A stretch of DNA of 41,169 nt, from assembly GCA_964013575.1 (NCBI GenBank), contig CAXGWP010000014.1, forward strand, positions 1-41,169. Reading direction: 5' to 3'. Shown piece after piece: positions 17,001-25,746 of the stretch (its first letter is position 1; every line of letters begins with the position of its first letter). Made by a program: the position numbers and the translations under genes. The notes beneath the pieces are model-generated. The model did no database searches. It saw only the letters and a list, made by a program, of their open reading frames with translations, and was not told the DNA's origin. The stretch comes from BJGV01 sp964013575. GTDB taxonomy: Bacteria > Pseudomonadota > Gammaproteobacteria > Burkholderiales > Nitrosomonadaceae.

Positions 17001-17124
17001 GACCGGTGTTTTTGGTGGTATGATCATTGCAACTTTTATTGCTACAGTATTTATTCCTCTGTTTTTTGTTTGGCTGTCTAAAAAACATACAAAGAAAAGT
17101 TCTGAGAATGTTGTAAGGGCTTAA
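14017..17124 (+). CDS. RND multidrug efflux pump, inner-membrane transporter (AcrB/MexB/TtgB family, HAE1)
   Basis: This proton-driven pump captures hydrophobic drugs in the periplasm and inner membrane and pushes them into the outer-membrane channel. At 1035 residues it has the HAE1 length. Seen: the start MTKFFITRPIFASVLSIII, two large periplasmic loops and twelve expected membrane spans. The proton-relay pair D408-D409 lies in VVDDAIIVLENI, and the partner lysine K932 in LAAKNAILIVEFA. All key residues are intact, so the pump should work. It lies between the adaptor (5-base gap) and the channel gene (2-base gap), forming a complete tripartite system. The exact orthologue name cannot be fixed from sequence alone. 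Confidence 0.96.
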   Translation: MTKFFITRPIFASVLSIIIVLAGVTSVIQLPIAQYPPISPPTVLITATFPGASAETMAKTVAAPIEEELSGIENLLYFSSSADSSGTLTITATFEVGTDIDQATFNVSNRVNIALPRLPDDVRRTGLVVQKRSNDILIVVMLISSDSKHDTLYLNNYATLNVLDELKRIKGVGDATISGGQDYSMRIWLRPDRMAQLGVTTSDIASAIRSQNAQYASGRIGQEPALEEQQLAYTVIAKGRLLEPEQFGNIVIRASGTRGALYLKDVARIELGAQSYNVRTTLNGQPGTGILIFLQNGANALDTANAIKSRMDELKQDFPHGMDYVVPYDTSLFVKASIWEVLKTLGEAMVLIVLVVYLFLQNWRATLVPIIAVPISLIGTFAGLWIFGFSINTLTLFAMVLSIGTVVDDAIIVLENIQRLMEEEKLSPIKAAIKAMEQVSGAVIAIVLVLCAVFVPVAFLGGIAGELYRQFAVTVAVAVIISGIVALTLTPALCAVLLRETHKDSAIFKVFNSGFSQATKFYTQTVNFTIRHKVTGIFVFMAFIAVSIYLFKLVPGSFVPSEDQGYVVTTTMLPDGATLSRTAKTAEAVRAAIAEDPAASHQFVINGFDLIGGGNKTSAATMFVALKDWSERLASAEDIVNKLTGIGMMQPDGLAIAFNPPAIRGLGNSGGFEVFVQSRGDSSPSHLFNVVNSFIDELKKEPSLTGINTFFRPTVPQFFIEVDEEKAISQGVSISDIYTTLQSTMGSLYVNDFNRFGRTYRVQMQAEPQYRMKPEDLGRVYVRSQFGAMVPLSALSKVTDVVGVEQLDRYNGMLSAKILGSGAIGVSSGEAIKVVEEVAARNLPDNYQISWTGQAYQEKRTGSTAIYAFSFAIIMVFLILAAQFETWVLPLAVIMAVPFALTGALLAVFLRGMPNDIYFQIGLIALIGLAAKNAILIVEFASQKMRVGAPVVQAAIEAARMRFRPIVMTSMTFILGIFPLVIATGAGSAARQSMGTGVFGGMIIATFIATVFIPLFFVWLSKKHTKKSSENVVRA

Positions 17125-17126
17125 GA

Positions 17127-18566
17127 ATGAAGAATCGATGTAGATTAATTTATATTCTATTTGTTCTTACTATGGCAATTCAGGGTTGTGTATCTGTTGG
17201 ACCGGACTATAAGCGTTCTCAGAGTAGAGATATTGTTCCAATTAACTTTTCTGTTAATAGTATTTCTGGAGATAAAAAGCAGAATGATGCTTATATTTCT
17301 AGTACTTGGTGGGAACTTTATCAAGACCAGGTGCTAAATGATTTAGTGAGTAAAGCTCTAGGAAATAATTCTGATATCAAGATTGCTATTGCACGAGTAG
17401 AAGAGGCTGATGCATATTTACAAGAAATAGGAGCAGCACTCTTTCCAGCATTAGATTTAAAAGCAAATGCAACACGTTCACGGATCTCAAAAGTAAGTGT
17501 GATTCCTGTTTTCCCAGGGTTAAATCCAGTGCGCCAAATTTATGGATTTTCTATTGGAACAGCATTTGAGCTAGATTTTTGGGGGAAAGTACGTCGTTCA
17601 AAAGAAGCGGCATCAGCCAGGGCGCTAAGCACATATTATGCAAGAGATACTGTATATTTATCATTAGCTAGTTTAGTTTCAAAGAATTATCTGATACTAC
17701 GTGGACTTGATGCACAGCTTTCTGTATCCCGAGAAAATTTACGTAACCATAAAGAAACCTTGAACATTACCAGGCAACGACTTGAACAAGGTTTTGTCTC
17801 GGCATTGGATGTTTATCAGGCTGAAACAGCTTATTCTAATATAGCAGCAAAAATTTCTGATTTATCTCGTCAGAGAGCTATTTGTGAGCACCAATTGGCT
17901 GTATTAACTGGGGTGCTTGATTTAAAGTTGGAAGAAGGTAATATTAAAAATTTACCTATACCACCTATACCGCCAGCTGGGTTACCTTCAAGTTTACTTG
18001 AAGCTCGCCCAGATGTTCGCCAGGCCGAAGAACAAGTGGTATCAGCAACAGCTAATATTGGTGTTGCTAAGGCGTCACTTTTTCCAAGTATTATGCTTAC
18101 AACTAGTTTTGGTAGAGAAAGTATTACATTAGGTAATTTAGTTAAATCGGCAGCAAATATATGGACAGCTGGAATAAATTTGAATTTACCAGTTTTTGAT
18201 GCAGGTAGGCTGCTTGCCCGCTTAGATCAGGCTAATGCGCAACAAAAACAGGCGCTAGCCTCATATGAGAGCTCTATAAGAATTGCATTTAGAGAAGTGA
18301 ACGATGCTTTGATAAGTGTACGTGAAAATTCAGAGCAAGAGACTGCTTTAAGGGCTAGCGAGGACTCAGCTAAGAAAGTATTAAAAATTTCTGTAAATCG
18401 CTATAAATTAGGATATTCATCTTATCTGGAAGTATTAGATGCTCAGAGACTCCATAATAATGCTGCATTAGCAGTCATTCAAAGCCGCCAGAATCGGTTA
18501 GTTGCAACTATTGATTTATTTAAAGCGCTTGGTGGTGGCTGGGAACCTGAATTATTAGGGCATTAA
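17127..18566 (+). CDS. Outer-membrane efflux channel lipoprotein (OprM/TtgC, NodT family)
   Basis: A trimeric outer-membrane and periplasmic tunnel completes the RND pump. The 479-residue protein has a lipoprotein signal (hydrophobic stretch ending IQGC, C21) followed by VGPDYKR, the standard start of mature OprM-type proteins. It then has two similar halves of the OEP fold (a first near 60-260, a second near 280-475). The motifs SYWELY-like STWWELYQDQ, FELDFWGKVRRSKEAA, LLEARPDVRQAEEQ and SVNRYKLGYSSYLEVLDAQR are visible. It is the last gene of the efflux operon; the downstream ABC gene is 193 bases away. Confidence 0.94.
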   Translation: MKNRCRLIYILFVLTMAIQGCVSVGPDYKRSQSRDIVPINFSVNSISGDKKQNDAYISSTWWELYQDQVLNDLVSKALGNNSDIKIAIARVEEADAYLQEIGAALFPALDLKANATRSRISKVSVIPVFPGLNPVRQIYGFSIGTAFELDFWGKVRRSKEAASARALSTYYARDTVYLSLASLVSKNYLILRGLDAQLSVSRENLRNHKETLNITRQRLEQGFVSALDVYQAETAYSNIAAKISDLSRQRAICEHQLAVLTGVLDLKLEEGNIKNLPIPPIPPAGLPSSLLEARPDVRQAEEQVVSATANIGVAKASLFPSIMLTTSFGRESITLGNLVKSAANIWTAGINLNLPVFDAGRLLARLDQANAQQKQALASYESSIRIAFREVNDALISVRENSEQETALRASEDSAKKVLKISVNRYKLGYSSYLEVLDAQRLHNNAALAVIQSRQNRLVATIDLFKALGGGWEPELLGH

Positions 18567-18759
18567 TCTTTAAGTGCTTTTAATCCTTATAGGAATTGAA
18601 ATTTTTTAATAGATATGTAATTGCTAAAATATATAAAGAATCTAAAGATTAGAGTTTTTCTAAAGTTATGGAATATGATGAGAGGCTTAATTTTATTTAA
18701 ACCTTACTAAATCTTTATTTGTAATAATAAAAATTAATTCTAGTTTCAGAAATTAATTA

Positions 18760-20565
18760 ATGCGCCCTACACGTCTAGAAAATCCATCATCAAATCGTAA
18801 TGATTGGAGAACAATACGTTCTTTATTGCCATATTTATGGGAATTCAAGGGGAGAATTTCTTTGGCATTAATATTATTGGTAATGGCTAAATTAGCAAGT
18901 GTTTCTGTTCCTCTGGTACTGAAAGAGATAGTTGACATTCTAGATCAGCCACCAGATATCTTGGTTCTGCCAGTGTTGCTTGTAGTGGGTTATGGAGTGT
19001 TACGTTTGTGTAGTACATTATTTGGTGAAATTCGTGATGCTATTTTTGCAAAGGTAACGCAAAGAGCAATTCGTAGAGTTGCGATTAAGGTTTTTGAACA
19101 CTTGCATGCACTGTCATTAAGGTTTCATCTAGTGCGTCAGACTGGGGGAGTATCGCGTGATATTGAGCGAGGCTCACGTGGCATATCATTTCTTCTTAAT
19201 TTTATGCTATTTAATATTCTGCCAACTCTTTTGGAAATTATTTTAGTAGTAGTTATTTTGCTCTCTAATTACAGTTTCTGGTTTACTATAATTATTCTTG
19301 TAACATTATTTGCTTATATCACTCTTACTTTAATTCTTACAGAATGGCGTATGATTTTCCGTCGCACTATGAATGATATGGATTCAAAAGCAAATACACG
19401 TGCAATTGACAGTCTCCTGAATTATGAAACTGTAAAATATTTTGGTAATGAATCATGGGAGGTAGAGCGCTATGATGAGCACATGCAGCAGTGGGAAAAT
19501 ATTGCCGTTCGTAATCAGAAGTCTCTTGCTGCGCTTAATGCTGGGCAAAGTGCAATTATTGCATTAGGTGTAACATTGCTGATGCTTTTAGCATCTGATG
19601 GAGTAGTTAAAGGTTCAATGTCATTGGGTGATTTAGTGTTAGTTAATGCTTTTATGTTACAGCTTTATATGCCACTACATTTTCTTGGATTTGTGTATCG
19701 TGAAATTAAGCATTCATTAGCAGATATGGAGAAAATGTTTACATTGTTATCAGAAATAGAAGAGATAAAAGATAAGAAAAATGCTTCTGATTTAGCTCAA
19801 GGAGATGCTTCAATTTGTTTTAAAAAAGTAAATTTCAGCTATGAACCTAATCGACAGATTTTATTTGATATAAGTTTTGATATTCCTGCTGGACATAATA
19901 TTGCAGTAGTTGGGCATAGCGGATCAGGTAAATCTACTATTTCACGTTTATTATTTCGTTTTTATGAGATAACTAGTGGTTGTATTTTAATAAATGGGCA
20001 AGATATTCGTGATATTACTCAGAAGAGTCTTCGGGGAAGTATTGGCATTGTTCCTCAAGATACAATCTTATTTAACGAAAGTATTTATTATAATATAGCC
20101 TATGGACGCCCTGAGGCAAATAAAGAGGAAGTGATGGATGCAGCAAAATCAGCTCATCTTCATAATTTTATTGAAAGCTTACCAGAAAAATATGAAACTG
20201 CAGTAGGAGAGAGAGGGCTAAAATTGTCTGGTGGTGAAAAGCAGCGCGTTGCAATTGCCCGAGCTATTCTGAAAAGTTCAAGAATTCTTATTCTTGACGA
20301 GGCAACTTCAGCATTAGATTCAAAATCAGAGCAGGCTATTCAGAAAGAGTTAAAGAGAGTTGCTGTAAATCGTACTACATTAACAATTGCACATAGACTT
20401 TCTACTATTATAGATGCCGATAAGATTCTAGTAATGGATAGAGGTAGAATTATAGAGCGTGGTAATCATGAGGAGCTATTAGTAGCTAAAGGGCTATACT
20501 CTAAGATGTGGGAATTACAGAAAAAAGAAGAGCAAGATAAAAGTATATTGAGCATCGATATCTAG
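18760..20565 (+). CDS. Atm1-type ABC exporter (heavy metal/Fe-S associated)
   Basis: Atm1/ABCB7-type exporters move glutathione-bound metals or sulfur species across the inner membrane. The 601-residue half-transporter has a six-span membrane domain (about 25-310) with the family stretch ETVKYFGNESWEVERYDEHM. Its ATPase domain shows Walker A GHSGSGKST (from about 385), the signature LSGGEKQRVAIARAI (from about 489), Walker B ILILDEATSALD and the switch histidine in IAHRLST. The family match is strong, but substrates are not readable. Being in the same neighbourhood as the suf operon is consistent with an Fe-S or metal-related role, although it is not in that operon. It is annotated as an ABCB7-like or metal exporter in related bacteria. 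Confidence 0.9.
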   Translation: MRPTRLENPSSNRNDWRTIRSLLPYLWEFKGRISLALILLVMAKLASVSVPLVLKEIVDILDQPPDILVLPVLLVVGYGVLRLCSTLFGEIRDAIFAKVTQRAIRRVAIKVFEHLHALSLRFHLVRQTGGVSRDIERGSRGISFLLNFMLFNILPTLLEIILVVVILLSNYSFWFTIIILVTLFAYITLTLILTEWRMIFRRTMNDMDSKANTRAIDSLLNYETVKYFGNESWEVERYDEHMQQWENIAVRNQKSLAALNAGQSAIIALGVTLLMLLASDGVVKGSMSLGDLVLVNAFMLQLYMPLHFLGFVYREIKHSLADMEKMFTLLSEIEEIKDKKNASDLAQGDASICFKKVNFSYEPNRQILFDISFDIPAGHNIAVVGHSGSGKSTISRLLFRFYEITSGCILINGQDIRDITQKSLRGSIGIVPQDTILFNESIYYNIAYGRPEANKEEVMDAAKSAHLHNFIESLPEKYETAVGERGLKLSGGEKQRVAIARAILKSSRILILDEATSALDSKSEQAIQKELKRVAVNRTTLTIAHRLSTIIDADKILVMDRGRIIERGNHEELLVAKGLYSKMWELQKKEEQDKSILSIDI

Positions 20566-20716
20566 ATTTTCATAAGTATCATTTCTATAAGACTGGACAA
20601 ATAATATATTGATTTGTAACATCCGTGCAAGATAGCTTTTAAAACATTGGTATACATGATTAATTGAAATAGTTTCTAAATCGATATTAGTGAAATTCTA
20701 GAGTAATGTAAGAAAA

Positions 20717-21550
20717 ATGAAGAAAATAATCCTGATGTTATGTATAGGAGTTTTTTTTACTAGTATTGCTATTGCTAAACCAGTAGAGCTGCGTTTAAGG
20801 TCAGAATCTGTAATTGTTTTGGATGTTACAGAAGGTAACGTTATTTATGGTAAAAATGCAGATAAAATTAGGCCAATTGCCTCAATTACAAAGCTGATGA
20901 CGGCAATAGTAGTGCTTGATGCAAAATTATCATTAAATGAAAGAATTTCTATAAAATTAGCAGATGTTGATCGCATAAAGAATACACGTTCACGCCTACT
21001 AATTGGATCTAAGCTGACCCGTAAAGAATTATTGTTATTAGCATTGATGTCATCAGATAACCGTGCGGCTGCAGCATTAGGACGTACTTACCCTGGTGGA
21101 AAAAGAGAATTTGTTAAAGCAATGAACAATAAGGCTTTTGAGTTGGGAATGGGGAATAGTTCATTTGTTGAATCTACAGGGCTCAGCAGTAGGAATGTTT
21201 CCACTGCTCGTGATTTGGCAAAATTGGTTGAAGCTGCGCATAGATATAGGCTTATTCGTAAATATACTACAACTCCAGTGTATTCAATAAAGCTTCCTAA
21301 TAGGAAGAGAAAATTATTATATAAGAATTCAAATAGTCTTGTGCGTCGAGGAGTTTGGGATATTGATATATCAAAAACTGGTTTTTTAAGAACAGCAGGA
21401 CGTTGTTTAGTTATGTATGCACAAATACTTGGAAAACCTATAATAATAGTTTTACTTGACTCTTGGGGTAAGAATACACGAATTGGTGATGCTAACCGTA
21501 TTAAGAAATGGATGGAGAGAAAGGAGCGTGCTAAAAGACATAAAAGTTGA
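20717..21550 (+). CDS. pbpG: D-alanyl-D-alanine endopeptidase (PBP7/PbpG-like, peptidase S11)
   Basis: PBP7-type enzymes cut D-Ala-mDAP cross-links in peptidoglycan in the periplasm. The 277-residue precursor has a clear signal peptide (MKKIILMLCIGVFFTSIAIA, cleavage after about residue 20). It has the complete penicillin-binding set: SITK with the nucleophile S56 and K59, SDN at 113-115 and KTG at 220-222. The length lacks the C-terminal domain of the PBP5/6 carboxypeptidases, favouring the PBP7 group. It stands alone between the ABC exporter and the convergent antiporter gene. Confidence 0.9.
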   Translation: MKKIILMLCIGVFFTSIAIAKPVELRLRSESVIVLDVTEGNVIYGKNADKIRPIASITKLMTAIVVLDAKLSLNERISIKLADVDRIKNTRSRLLIGSKLTRKELLLLALMSSDNRAAAALGRTYPGGKREFVKAMNNKAFELGMGNSSFVESTGLSSRNVSTARDLAKLVEAAHRYRLIRKYTTTPVYSIKLPNRKRKLLYKNSNSLVRRGVWDIDISKTGFLRTAGRCLVMYAQILGKPIIIVLLDSWGKNTRIGDANRIKKWMERKERAKRHKS

Positions 21551-21608
21551 TTTATTTCAATTTATTATCAATACGTTGTCCATTTATTTGTATTTTTAGA
21601 TGACTAGA

Positions 21609-22865
21609 TTAGAGTAGCTGGAATGCGAGAATGGCAACAAATGTAGGTGGTAATGCTGCTATTAATAGCCCTAATGGATGGATTGCATCGTCCTTAAATG
21701 AGCCCTTAAGTATAGCGAATCCTGCAGGATTCGGCGCATTGGCGATGACTGTTAGGCCACCACCAGTTACTGCTCCAGCGACAAGAGAATATTGAAATTC
21801 AGGGCTTGTTCCTTCTAATAAAGACCCAAGATATGTAAGTGCAGCATTATCAGTAAATGCTGTAAGAAAAGTAGAGCCATAGAAAAGAATAGTATTATCC
21901 ATACCTTCTAATATTGGCTGAAGCCACCATTTCTGTTGTGCTCCTAGTACAACAAGGCCAGCAAGGAAAAAAGCAACTAATAGACCTTCTCGTAGAATTA
22001 ATCTATCTTGATATCGTTTGTAGGCATGTGCAAATCCGATAAAGAATAAGAGTAATCCCATAAATACCTCTGGATGATGGGCAAAAGTTATTACACCTAC
22101 TAGAAAAAGAAGATGAATAAATAGAACGGGTAATGGAACATTCTTATCTTGTGATTCTTTATTAAATTGAACTTGTGAGAGCTCTCGTCGAAAAATAAAA
22201 GTAGCAGCTATAGTATTTATTAATACTATGATAATAGCTTTCCAGCCAAATGTACTAAGCATAAATGTGAGATCCCATCCCCATTTGCTTGCAACCATAA
22301 GTACTGGTGGAGCAGCAAATGATGTTAATGTCCCACCAACTGAAATATTTACAAATAAAACACCAAGAGTGGCATATTTAAGTTTGGTCGTAATATCTTG
22401 TGAGTAATATCGCTCAAGAAGTATAAGGCCTGCAAGTGTCATTGCAGCTGGTTCTGTTATGAATGATCCTAGTAGGGGTACTATTGATAAGGTGACAAAA
22501 TAGAATGTCATTCCATCTGACCATGGAATAATTTGTGCGAATTTTTTTACACAAAGCATTGTAAATTGGAGTATTGGGCGGCTACCTGAAATCACCATGA
22601 TGGCGAATACAAACATGGGCTCAGTAAAACTTTGCTGCTCAAGGTATGAGGTGGCCGCTTGTTTTCCGTCAATAGATAGTATTGCTACAGTTAATACTAG
22701 TGCCCAAAGACCAAAAACAACTTCAACTTCACCTAAAAAATGCCATATACCAGAATGAGCTGGGCGCGTATGAGCTAAATGTTCGAAGAATTTTGTTGAG
22801 AAAGTATGGATTAGTGCGATGGCAAACAATATTGCGCCGATTAATTCAATCGTAGTTGGGTTCAT
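21609..22865 (-). CDS. Putative Na+/H+ antiporter (PF07399-like membrane protein)
   Basis: This 418-residue, very hydrophobic protein has about ten or more predicted membrane segments. It resembles the 'putative Na+/H+ antiporter' family (PF07399) by motifs I remember from it: a start near IELIGAILFAIALIHTF, the acidic SFITEPAAMTLAGLIL, SVGGTLTSFAAPPVLMVA and the C-terminal TAFTDNAALTYLG and ANAPNPAGFAIL. The paired motifs TEPAAM and TDNAALTYLG carry acidic and polar residues in membrane segments, as expected for an ion exchanger of the ion-transporter superfamily. It is a single gene, convergent with pbpG. Its transport activity is a family inference. Confidence 0.8.
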   Translation of the reverse strand: MNPTTIELIGAILFAIALIHTFSTKFFEHLAHTRPAHSGIWHFLGEVEVVFGLWALVLTVAILSIDGKQAATSYLEQQSFTEPMFVFAIMVISGSRPILQFTMLCVKKFAQIIPWSDGMTFYFVTLSIVPLLGSFITEPAAMTLAGLILLERYYSQDITTKLKYATLGVLFVNISVGGTLTSFAAPPVLMVASKWGWDLTFMLSTFGWKAIIIVLINTIAATFIFRRELSQVQFNKESQDKNVPLPVLFIHLLFLVGVITFAHHPEVFMGLLLFFIGFAHAYKRYQDRLILREGLLVAFFLAGLVVLGAQQKWWLQPILEGMDNTILFYGSTFLTAFTDNAALTYLGSLLEGTSPEFQYSLVAGAVTGGGLTVIANAPNPAGFAILKGSFKDDAIHPLGLLIAALPPTFVAILAFQLL

Positions 22866-23301
22866 TTATCGCTGGTGATTCAATTATTTTAAAGATTTAA
22901 ATTTTTCATAAATTAAGAGCTAAGTATAACTATATTAGTTGCGTGTGAAAGTGTAATTATATGCTAAACATTTTATTAATTTAATTTTCCTTCATTATCT
23001 TTTAATATTTGATTATTATATTTATAAAATAAGTGAACTGTATTGTACGTCAAGGTATAGTGCAGCTTATTTTAGAAAAATAATTTCTTAAGTTATAACA
23101 CTATTTTATTATTGGTAGTATACGAACAGCATATTTTTTTAAAGAATTATATTTTTACAAGTTATTTATTAGACTTGTTAATAATGATTACTTATATATG
23201 TCAGGTATAATACCTGCGTATTAGGTATCCTATAAAAAATCTTAATTAGTATATTAATTGTAATTATAATCAAACGTTTTAATTTTTTCTCTGAGGTAAT
23301 C
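22866..23301. other. Intergenic region upstream of the divergent antiporter and FKBP genes
   Basis: This 436-base gap is almost all A+T and has no credible gene. It must contain the promoters of both divergent neighbours. The only distinctive element is the near-perfect palindrome at 23202-23216 (below). TATAAT also occurs at 23265-23270, with a poor TTAATT 17 bases upstream, as one possible FKBP promoter. Confidence 0.5.
23202..23216. promoter_or_regulatory. 15-base palindrome containing TATAAT upstream of the FKBP gene
   Basis: CAGGTAT-A-ATACCTG is a perfect 7+7 inverted repeat around a single A. It contains TATAAT at 23206-23211, so a bound protein would cover a possible -10 box. The arms TCAGGTAT and ATACCTG also occur face to face in the iscR operator (11971-11990 region), which raises the possibility of an IscR-type or related regulator. 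No full 25-base IscR site can be aligned on either side. Confidence 0.35.
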
Positions 23302-23739
23302 ATGACTAAAATAAAAGCAACACTTAATGTAATCGCTATAGTTTTTGGAATGCTGTTACTGCAGCAGTATGCATTTTCTGATACAAAAAATATAACAGAG
23401 CTTGTGAAAATTGATTCTAAAGTAGGATCTGGTGAAGAGGCGATTGGCGGTCATACGGTTAAAGTACATTATACAGGTTGGCTTTATAAAGCAGATGCGC
23501 CCCAAAAAAAAGGGGTCAAATTTGACAGTTCAGTGGATCGGGGAGAGCCATTTGTTTTTCCATTAGGTGTAGGGCGAGTAATTAAAGGATGGGATCAAGG
23601 GGTTATAGGAATGAAAATTGGAGGGAAAAGGACTTTGATTATCCCTGCCCATCTTGGATATGGCATGCGCGGAGCAGGAGATTCAATTCCACCTAACTCG
23701 ACTTTAATTTTTGATGTTGAGTTACTTGATTTGCGTTAA
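23302..23739 (+). CDS. FKBP-type peptidyl-prolyl isomerase, exported
   Basis: This enzyme speeds proline isomerisation during folding of exported proteins. The 145-residue protein has an N-terminal hydrophobic export signal (about 1-27, ending near QYAFS) and a single FKBP domain. The active-site motifs are VKVHYTGWL, KFDSSVDRGEPFVFPLG, VIKGWDQGVIGMKIGGKRTL, PAHLGYGMRGAG and IPPNSTLIFDVELL. The start ATG is well placed behind GAGGTAATC, which contains a Shine-Dalgarno GAGGT. A long upstream gap with a palindrome at 23202-23216 suggests its own regulated promoter. Confidence 0.95.
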   Translation: MTKIKATLNVIAIVFGMLLLQQYAFSDTKNITELVKIDSKVGSGEEAIGGHTVKVHYTGWLYKADAPQKKGVKFDSSVDRGEPFVFPLGVGRVIKGWDQGVIGMKIGGKRTLIIPAHLGYGMRGAGDSIPPNSTLIFDVELLDLR

Positions 23740-23789
23740 GCATAAATTATATAGGATATAAGATTTTTATTACGCTTCTATCCAACTAA

Positions 23790-24191
23790 ATGAATATTAT
23801 GGCAGGTCTAAATTCAGATACTCCTAGACCAAATGAAATTAAATTGCATCAGAAGTCTAGATTGATGGAGATTTCTTTTGATAATGGAGAAGTTTTCAAA
23901 TTTTCGTATGAATTTTTACGTGTCTATTCTCCTTCAGCAGAAGTTCGTGGGCATAGCCCAGGCCAGGAGATATTACAAACAGGGAAGCAGGATATAGATA
24001 TTAATTCTATTGAACCAGTAGGAAGTTATGCAATTCAACCGAATTTTTCAGATGGTCATAATTCAGGTTTATATTCTTGGGACTTGCTTTATAACTATGG
24101 TATAAATCAGGATAAAATGTGGATTCAATATTTAAAGAAAATTGATGAGGCAGGTGCAAGTAGAAAATTATCTGCGCAAAAAAAGAAGTAA
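23790..24191 (+). CDS. DUF971 family protein
   Basis: The 133-residue cytoplasmic protein belongs to the DUF971/GBBH-N family: PNEIKLHQKSRLMEISFDNGEVFKFSYEFLRVYSPSAEVRGH and the later GSYAIQPNFSDGHNSGLYSW are typical. In this quotation only the first motif parts matter: RLMEISFDNG and SYEFLRVYSPSAEV. The domain also occurs at the N-terminus of gamma-butyrobetaine hydroxylase and in Fe-S related proteins, but its role alone is unknown. In betaproteobacteria it regularly precedes ubiE, as here (79 bases). A second in-frame ATG at 23799 (MAGLNSDTPRP) is an equally good start; neither has a clear Shine-Dalgarno. Confidence 0.88.
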   Translation: MNIMAGLNSDTPRPNEIKLHQKSRLMEISFDNGEVFKFSYEFLRVYSPSAEVRGHSPGQEILQTGKQDIDINSIEPVGSYAIQPNFSDGHNSGLYSWDLLYNYGINQDKMWIQYLKKIDEAGASRKLSAQKKK

Positions 24192-24270
24192 TATATTTAT
24201 ATAATGCATAGTAATTACATATGCAAAATATTCGGTAAATATTTTTTTGGTATTTTAGTAGAAAAAATTT

Positions 24271-25005
24271 ATGACAAAAACTACGCATTTCGGTTTTAAT
24301 TCAGTTGCAGAGGCTGATAAAGCTCGTAAAGTGGCAGGGGTTTTTGACTCTGTAGCAGAGAAATATAATTTAATGAACGATCTTATGTCAGCTGGTATGC
24401 ATAGGATTTGGAAAAGATTTGCTATAGAGGCAAGTGGAGTTAAATCTGGTGATCGAGTTCTTGATATAGCAGGTGGTACAGCAGATATAAGTAAATTGTT
24501 TAGTGATCATATAGGAGAGAGTGGGGAGATTTGGCTGACTGATATAAATACTTCTATGCTTTCAATAGGACGTGATCGAATGCTAGATTATGGTTTGAAA
24601 GTATCAGTGGCACAGTGTGATGCTGAAAAATTACCTTTTCCAAATAACTATTTTAATCGTGTAAGTGTTGCATTTGGACTTAGGAATATGACCCATAAGG
24701 ATGTGGCATTGAAAGAAATGTTTCGGGTGCTTTGTCCTGGAGGGCGTCTAATTGTCTTAGAATTTTCTAAAGTTTGGGATCCATTACAACCGATATATGA
24801 TAAATATTCATTTGGTTTTTTGCCTGCGATAGGTAGGTTTATTGCTAATGATGAGGATAGCTATCGCTATCTTGCCGAATCTATTCGTATGCACCCTGGG
24901 CAACAGGAATTAAAAGAAATGTTGCAAATGGCTGGTTTCGAAAAGGTTGAGTATTTTAATCTTACTGCAGGAATTGTTGCATTACACCGTGGAAATAAAT
25001 TTTAG
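24271..25005 (+). CDS. ubiE: Ubiquinone/menaquinone methyltransferase UbiE
   Basis: UbiE is the SAM-dependent C-methyltransferase of ubiquinone (and, where present, menaquinone) synthesis. The 244-residue protein shows the family start FGFNSVAEADKARKVAGVF, the signature VAEKYNLMNDLMSAGMHRIW, the SAM-binding motif VLDIAGGTADI (about 64-74) and the late motifs SVAFGLRNM and GGRLIVLEFSK. No menaquinone genes are in the window, so ubiquinone is the likely product. It begins the ubiE-ubiJ-ubiB group. Confidence 0.97.
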   Translation: MTKTTHFGFNSVAEADKARKVAGVFDSVAEKYNLMNDLMSAGMHRIWKRFAIEASGVKSGDRVLDIAGGTADISKLFSDHIGESGEIWLTDINTSMLSIGRDRMLDYGLKVSVAQCDAEKLPFPNNYFNRVSVAFGLRNMTHKDVALKEMFRVLCPGGRLIVLEFSKVWDPLQPIYDKYSFGFLPAIGRFIANDEDSYRYLAESIRMHPGQQELKEMLQMAGFEKVEYFNLTAGIVALHRGNKF

Positions 25006-25111
25006 AAGATTTTAAAAAAGAGTACTATGTATCTAGAGTACTTGAACCTAAAATTAATTTGGTTGTAGCCTATTTATAGAAAGTATTCCAAAACCAAAAT
25101 TCAAAACTATC

Positions 25112-25717
25112 ATGCTATCTTCTGTAGCCTTAACTCCATTTAATCATATTTTACTTAGTGAAAGTTGGGCTAAGAAACGACTTCAGTCACATATTGGCAA
25201 GACAATACAATTTTGTATTTCTCCATTTTTTAGTACTAAATTAACTGTACAAGAAAGTGGTGAGTTAGTAGTAGATTCTAATAATAAGCATATTGACGCT
25301 ATAGCTACTTGTGCGCTTGGCTTATTGCCTCGTTTATTTGTGCATGATAAGAATGCATATAGTGAGATTGATATATCTGGGGATATCTTATTTGCTAAAG
25401 ATTTTATTTATATAAGTAAAAATCTAAATTGGGATGTGGAACAGGATTTGAGTCATATTATAGGTGATGTTCTTGCCCATCGTATGGTGAGGACGAGCAC
25501 AAATATTAAATATTGGCACAGAGATTCAACTAGGAATTTATTAGAAGCAATAGCAGAATATTATTTAGAGGAGCAGCCACTATTAGCTAATTCAGCTTAT
25601 GTTAAAAAATTTAATGAGGGAGTAGATGTTTTAAAGAAAAAAGTGGATCAGCTAACAATTCGGACAGATAAATTAAATAGAGAGGTCCTTAAAATAACTA
25701 ATAAGGATATTTCATAA
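25112..25717 (+). CDS. ubiJ: Ubiquinone biosynthesis accessory factor UbiJ
   Basis: UbiJ is an SCP2-domain protein that binds ubiquinone intermediates and helps organise the soluble Ubi complex. The 201-residue protein has the N-terminal SCP2-like lipid-binding domain (about 10-105). It is followed by an FGDVLAHR-like helix (IIGDVLAHRMVR) and a C-terminal predicted coiled region rich in Lys, Asp and Leu (about 165-197). The sequence is weakly conserved in this family, so the location between ubiE and ubiB is a major part of the evidence. The gap to ubiB is 29 bases. Confidence 0.88.
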   Translation: MLSSVALTPFNHILLSESWAKKRLQSHIGKTIQFCISPFFSTKLTVQESGELVVDSNNKHIDAIATCALGLLPRLFVHDKNAYSEIDISGDILFAKDFIYISKNLNWDVEQDLSHIIGDVLAHRMVRTSTNIKYWHRDSTRNLLEAIAEYYLEEQPLLANSAYVKKFNEGVDVLKKKVDQLTIRTDKLNREVLKITNKDIS

Positions 25718-25746
25718 TTAATAAAAGATAAGAATTACAAAATTAA

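Noticed and set aside
18577..18610. AATCC-TTATA-GGAATT followed by a T-run after the efflux operon, possible terminator
   Set aside because: Stem of five pairs with a bulge is too weak to call, although the position is right.
23157..23178. Inverted repeat ACAAGT...ACTTGT upstream of the FKBP gene
   Set aside because: Only 6-bp arms, no terminator tail on either strand, not tied to a promoter.
25022..25045. AGTACT repeated 15 bases apart after ubiE, possible terminator
   Set aside because: AGTACT is self-palindromic and the stem is short; no U-run follows.
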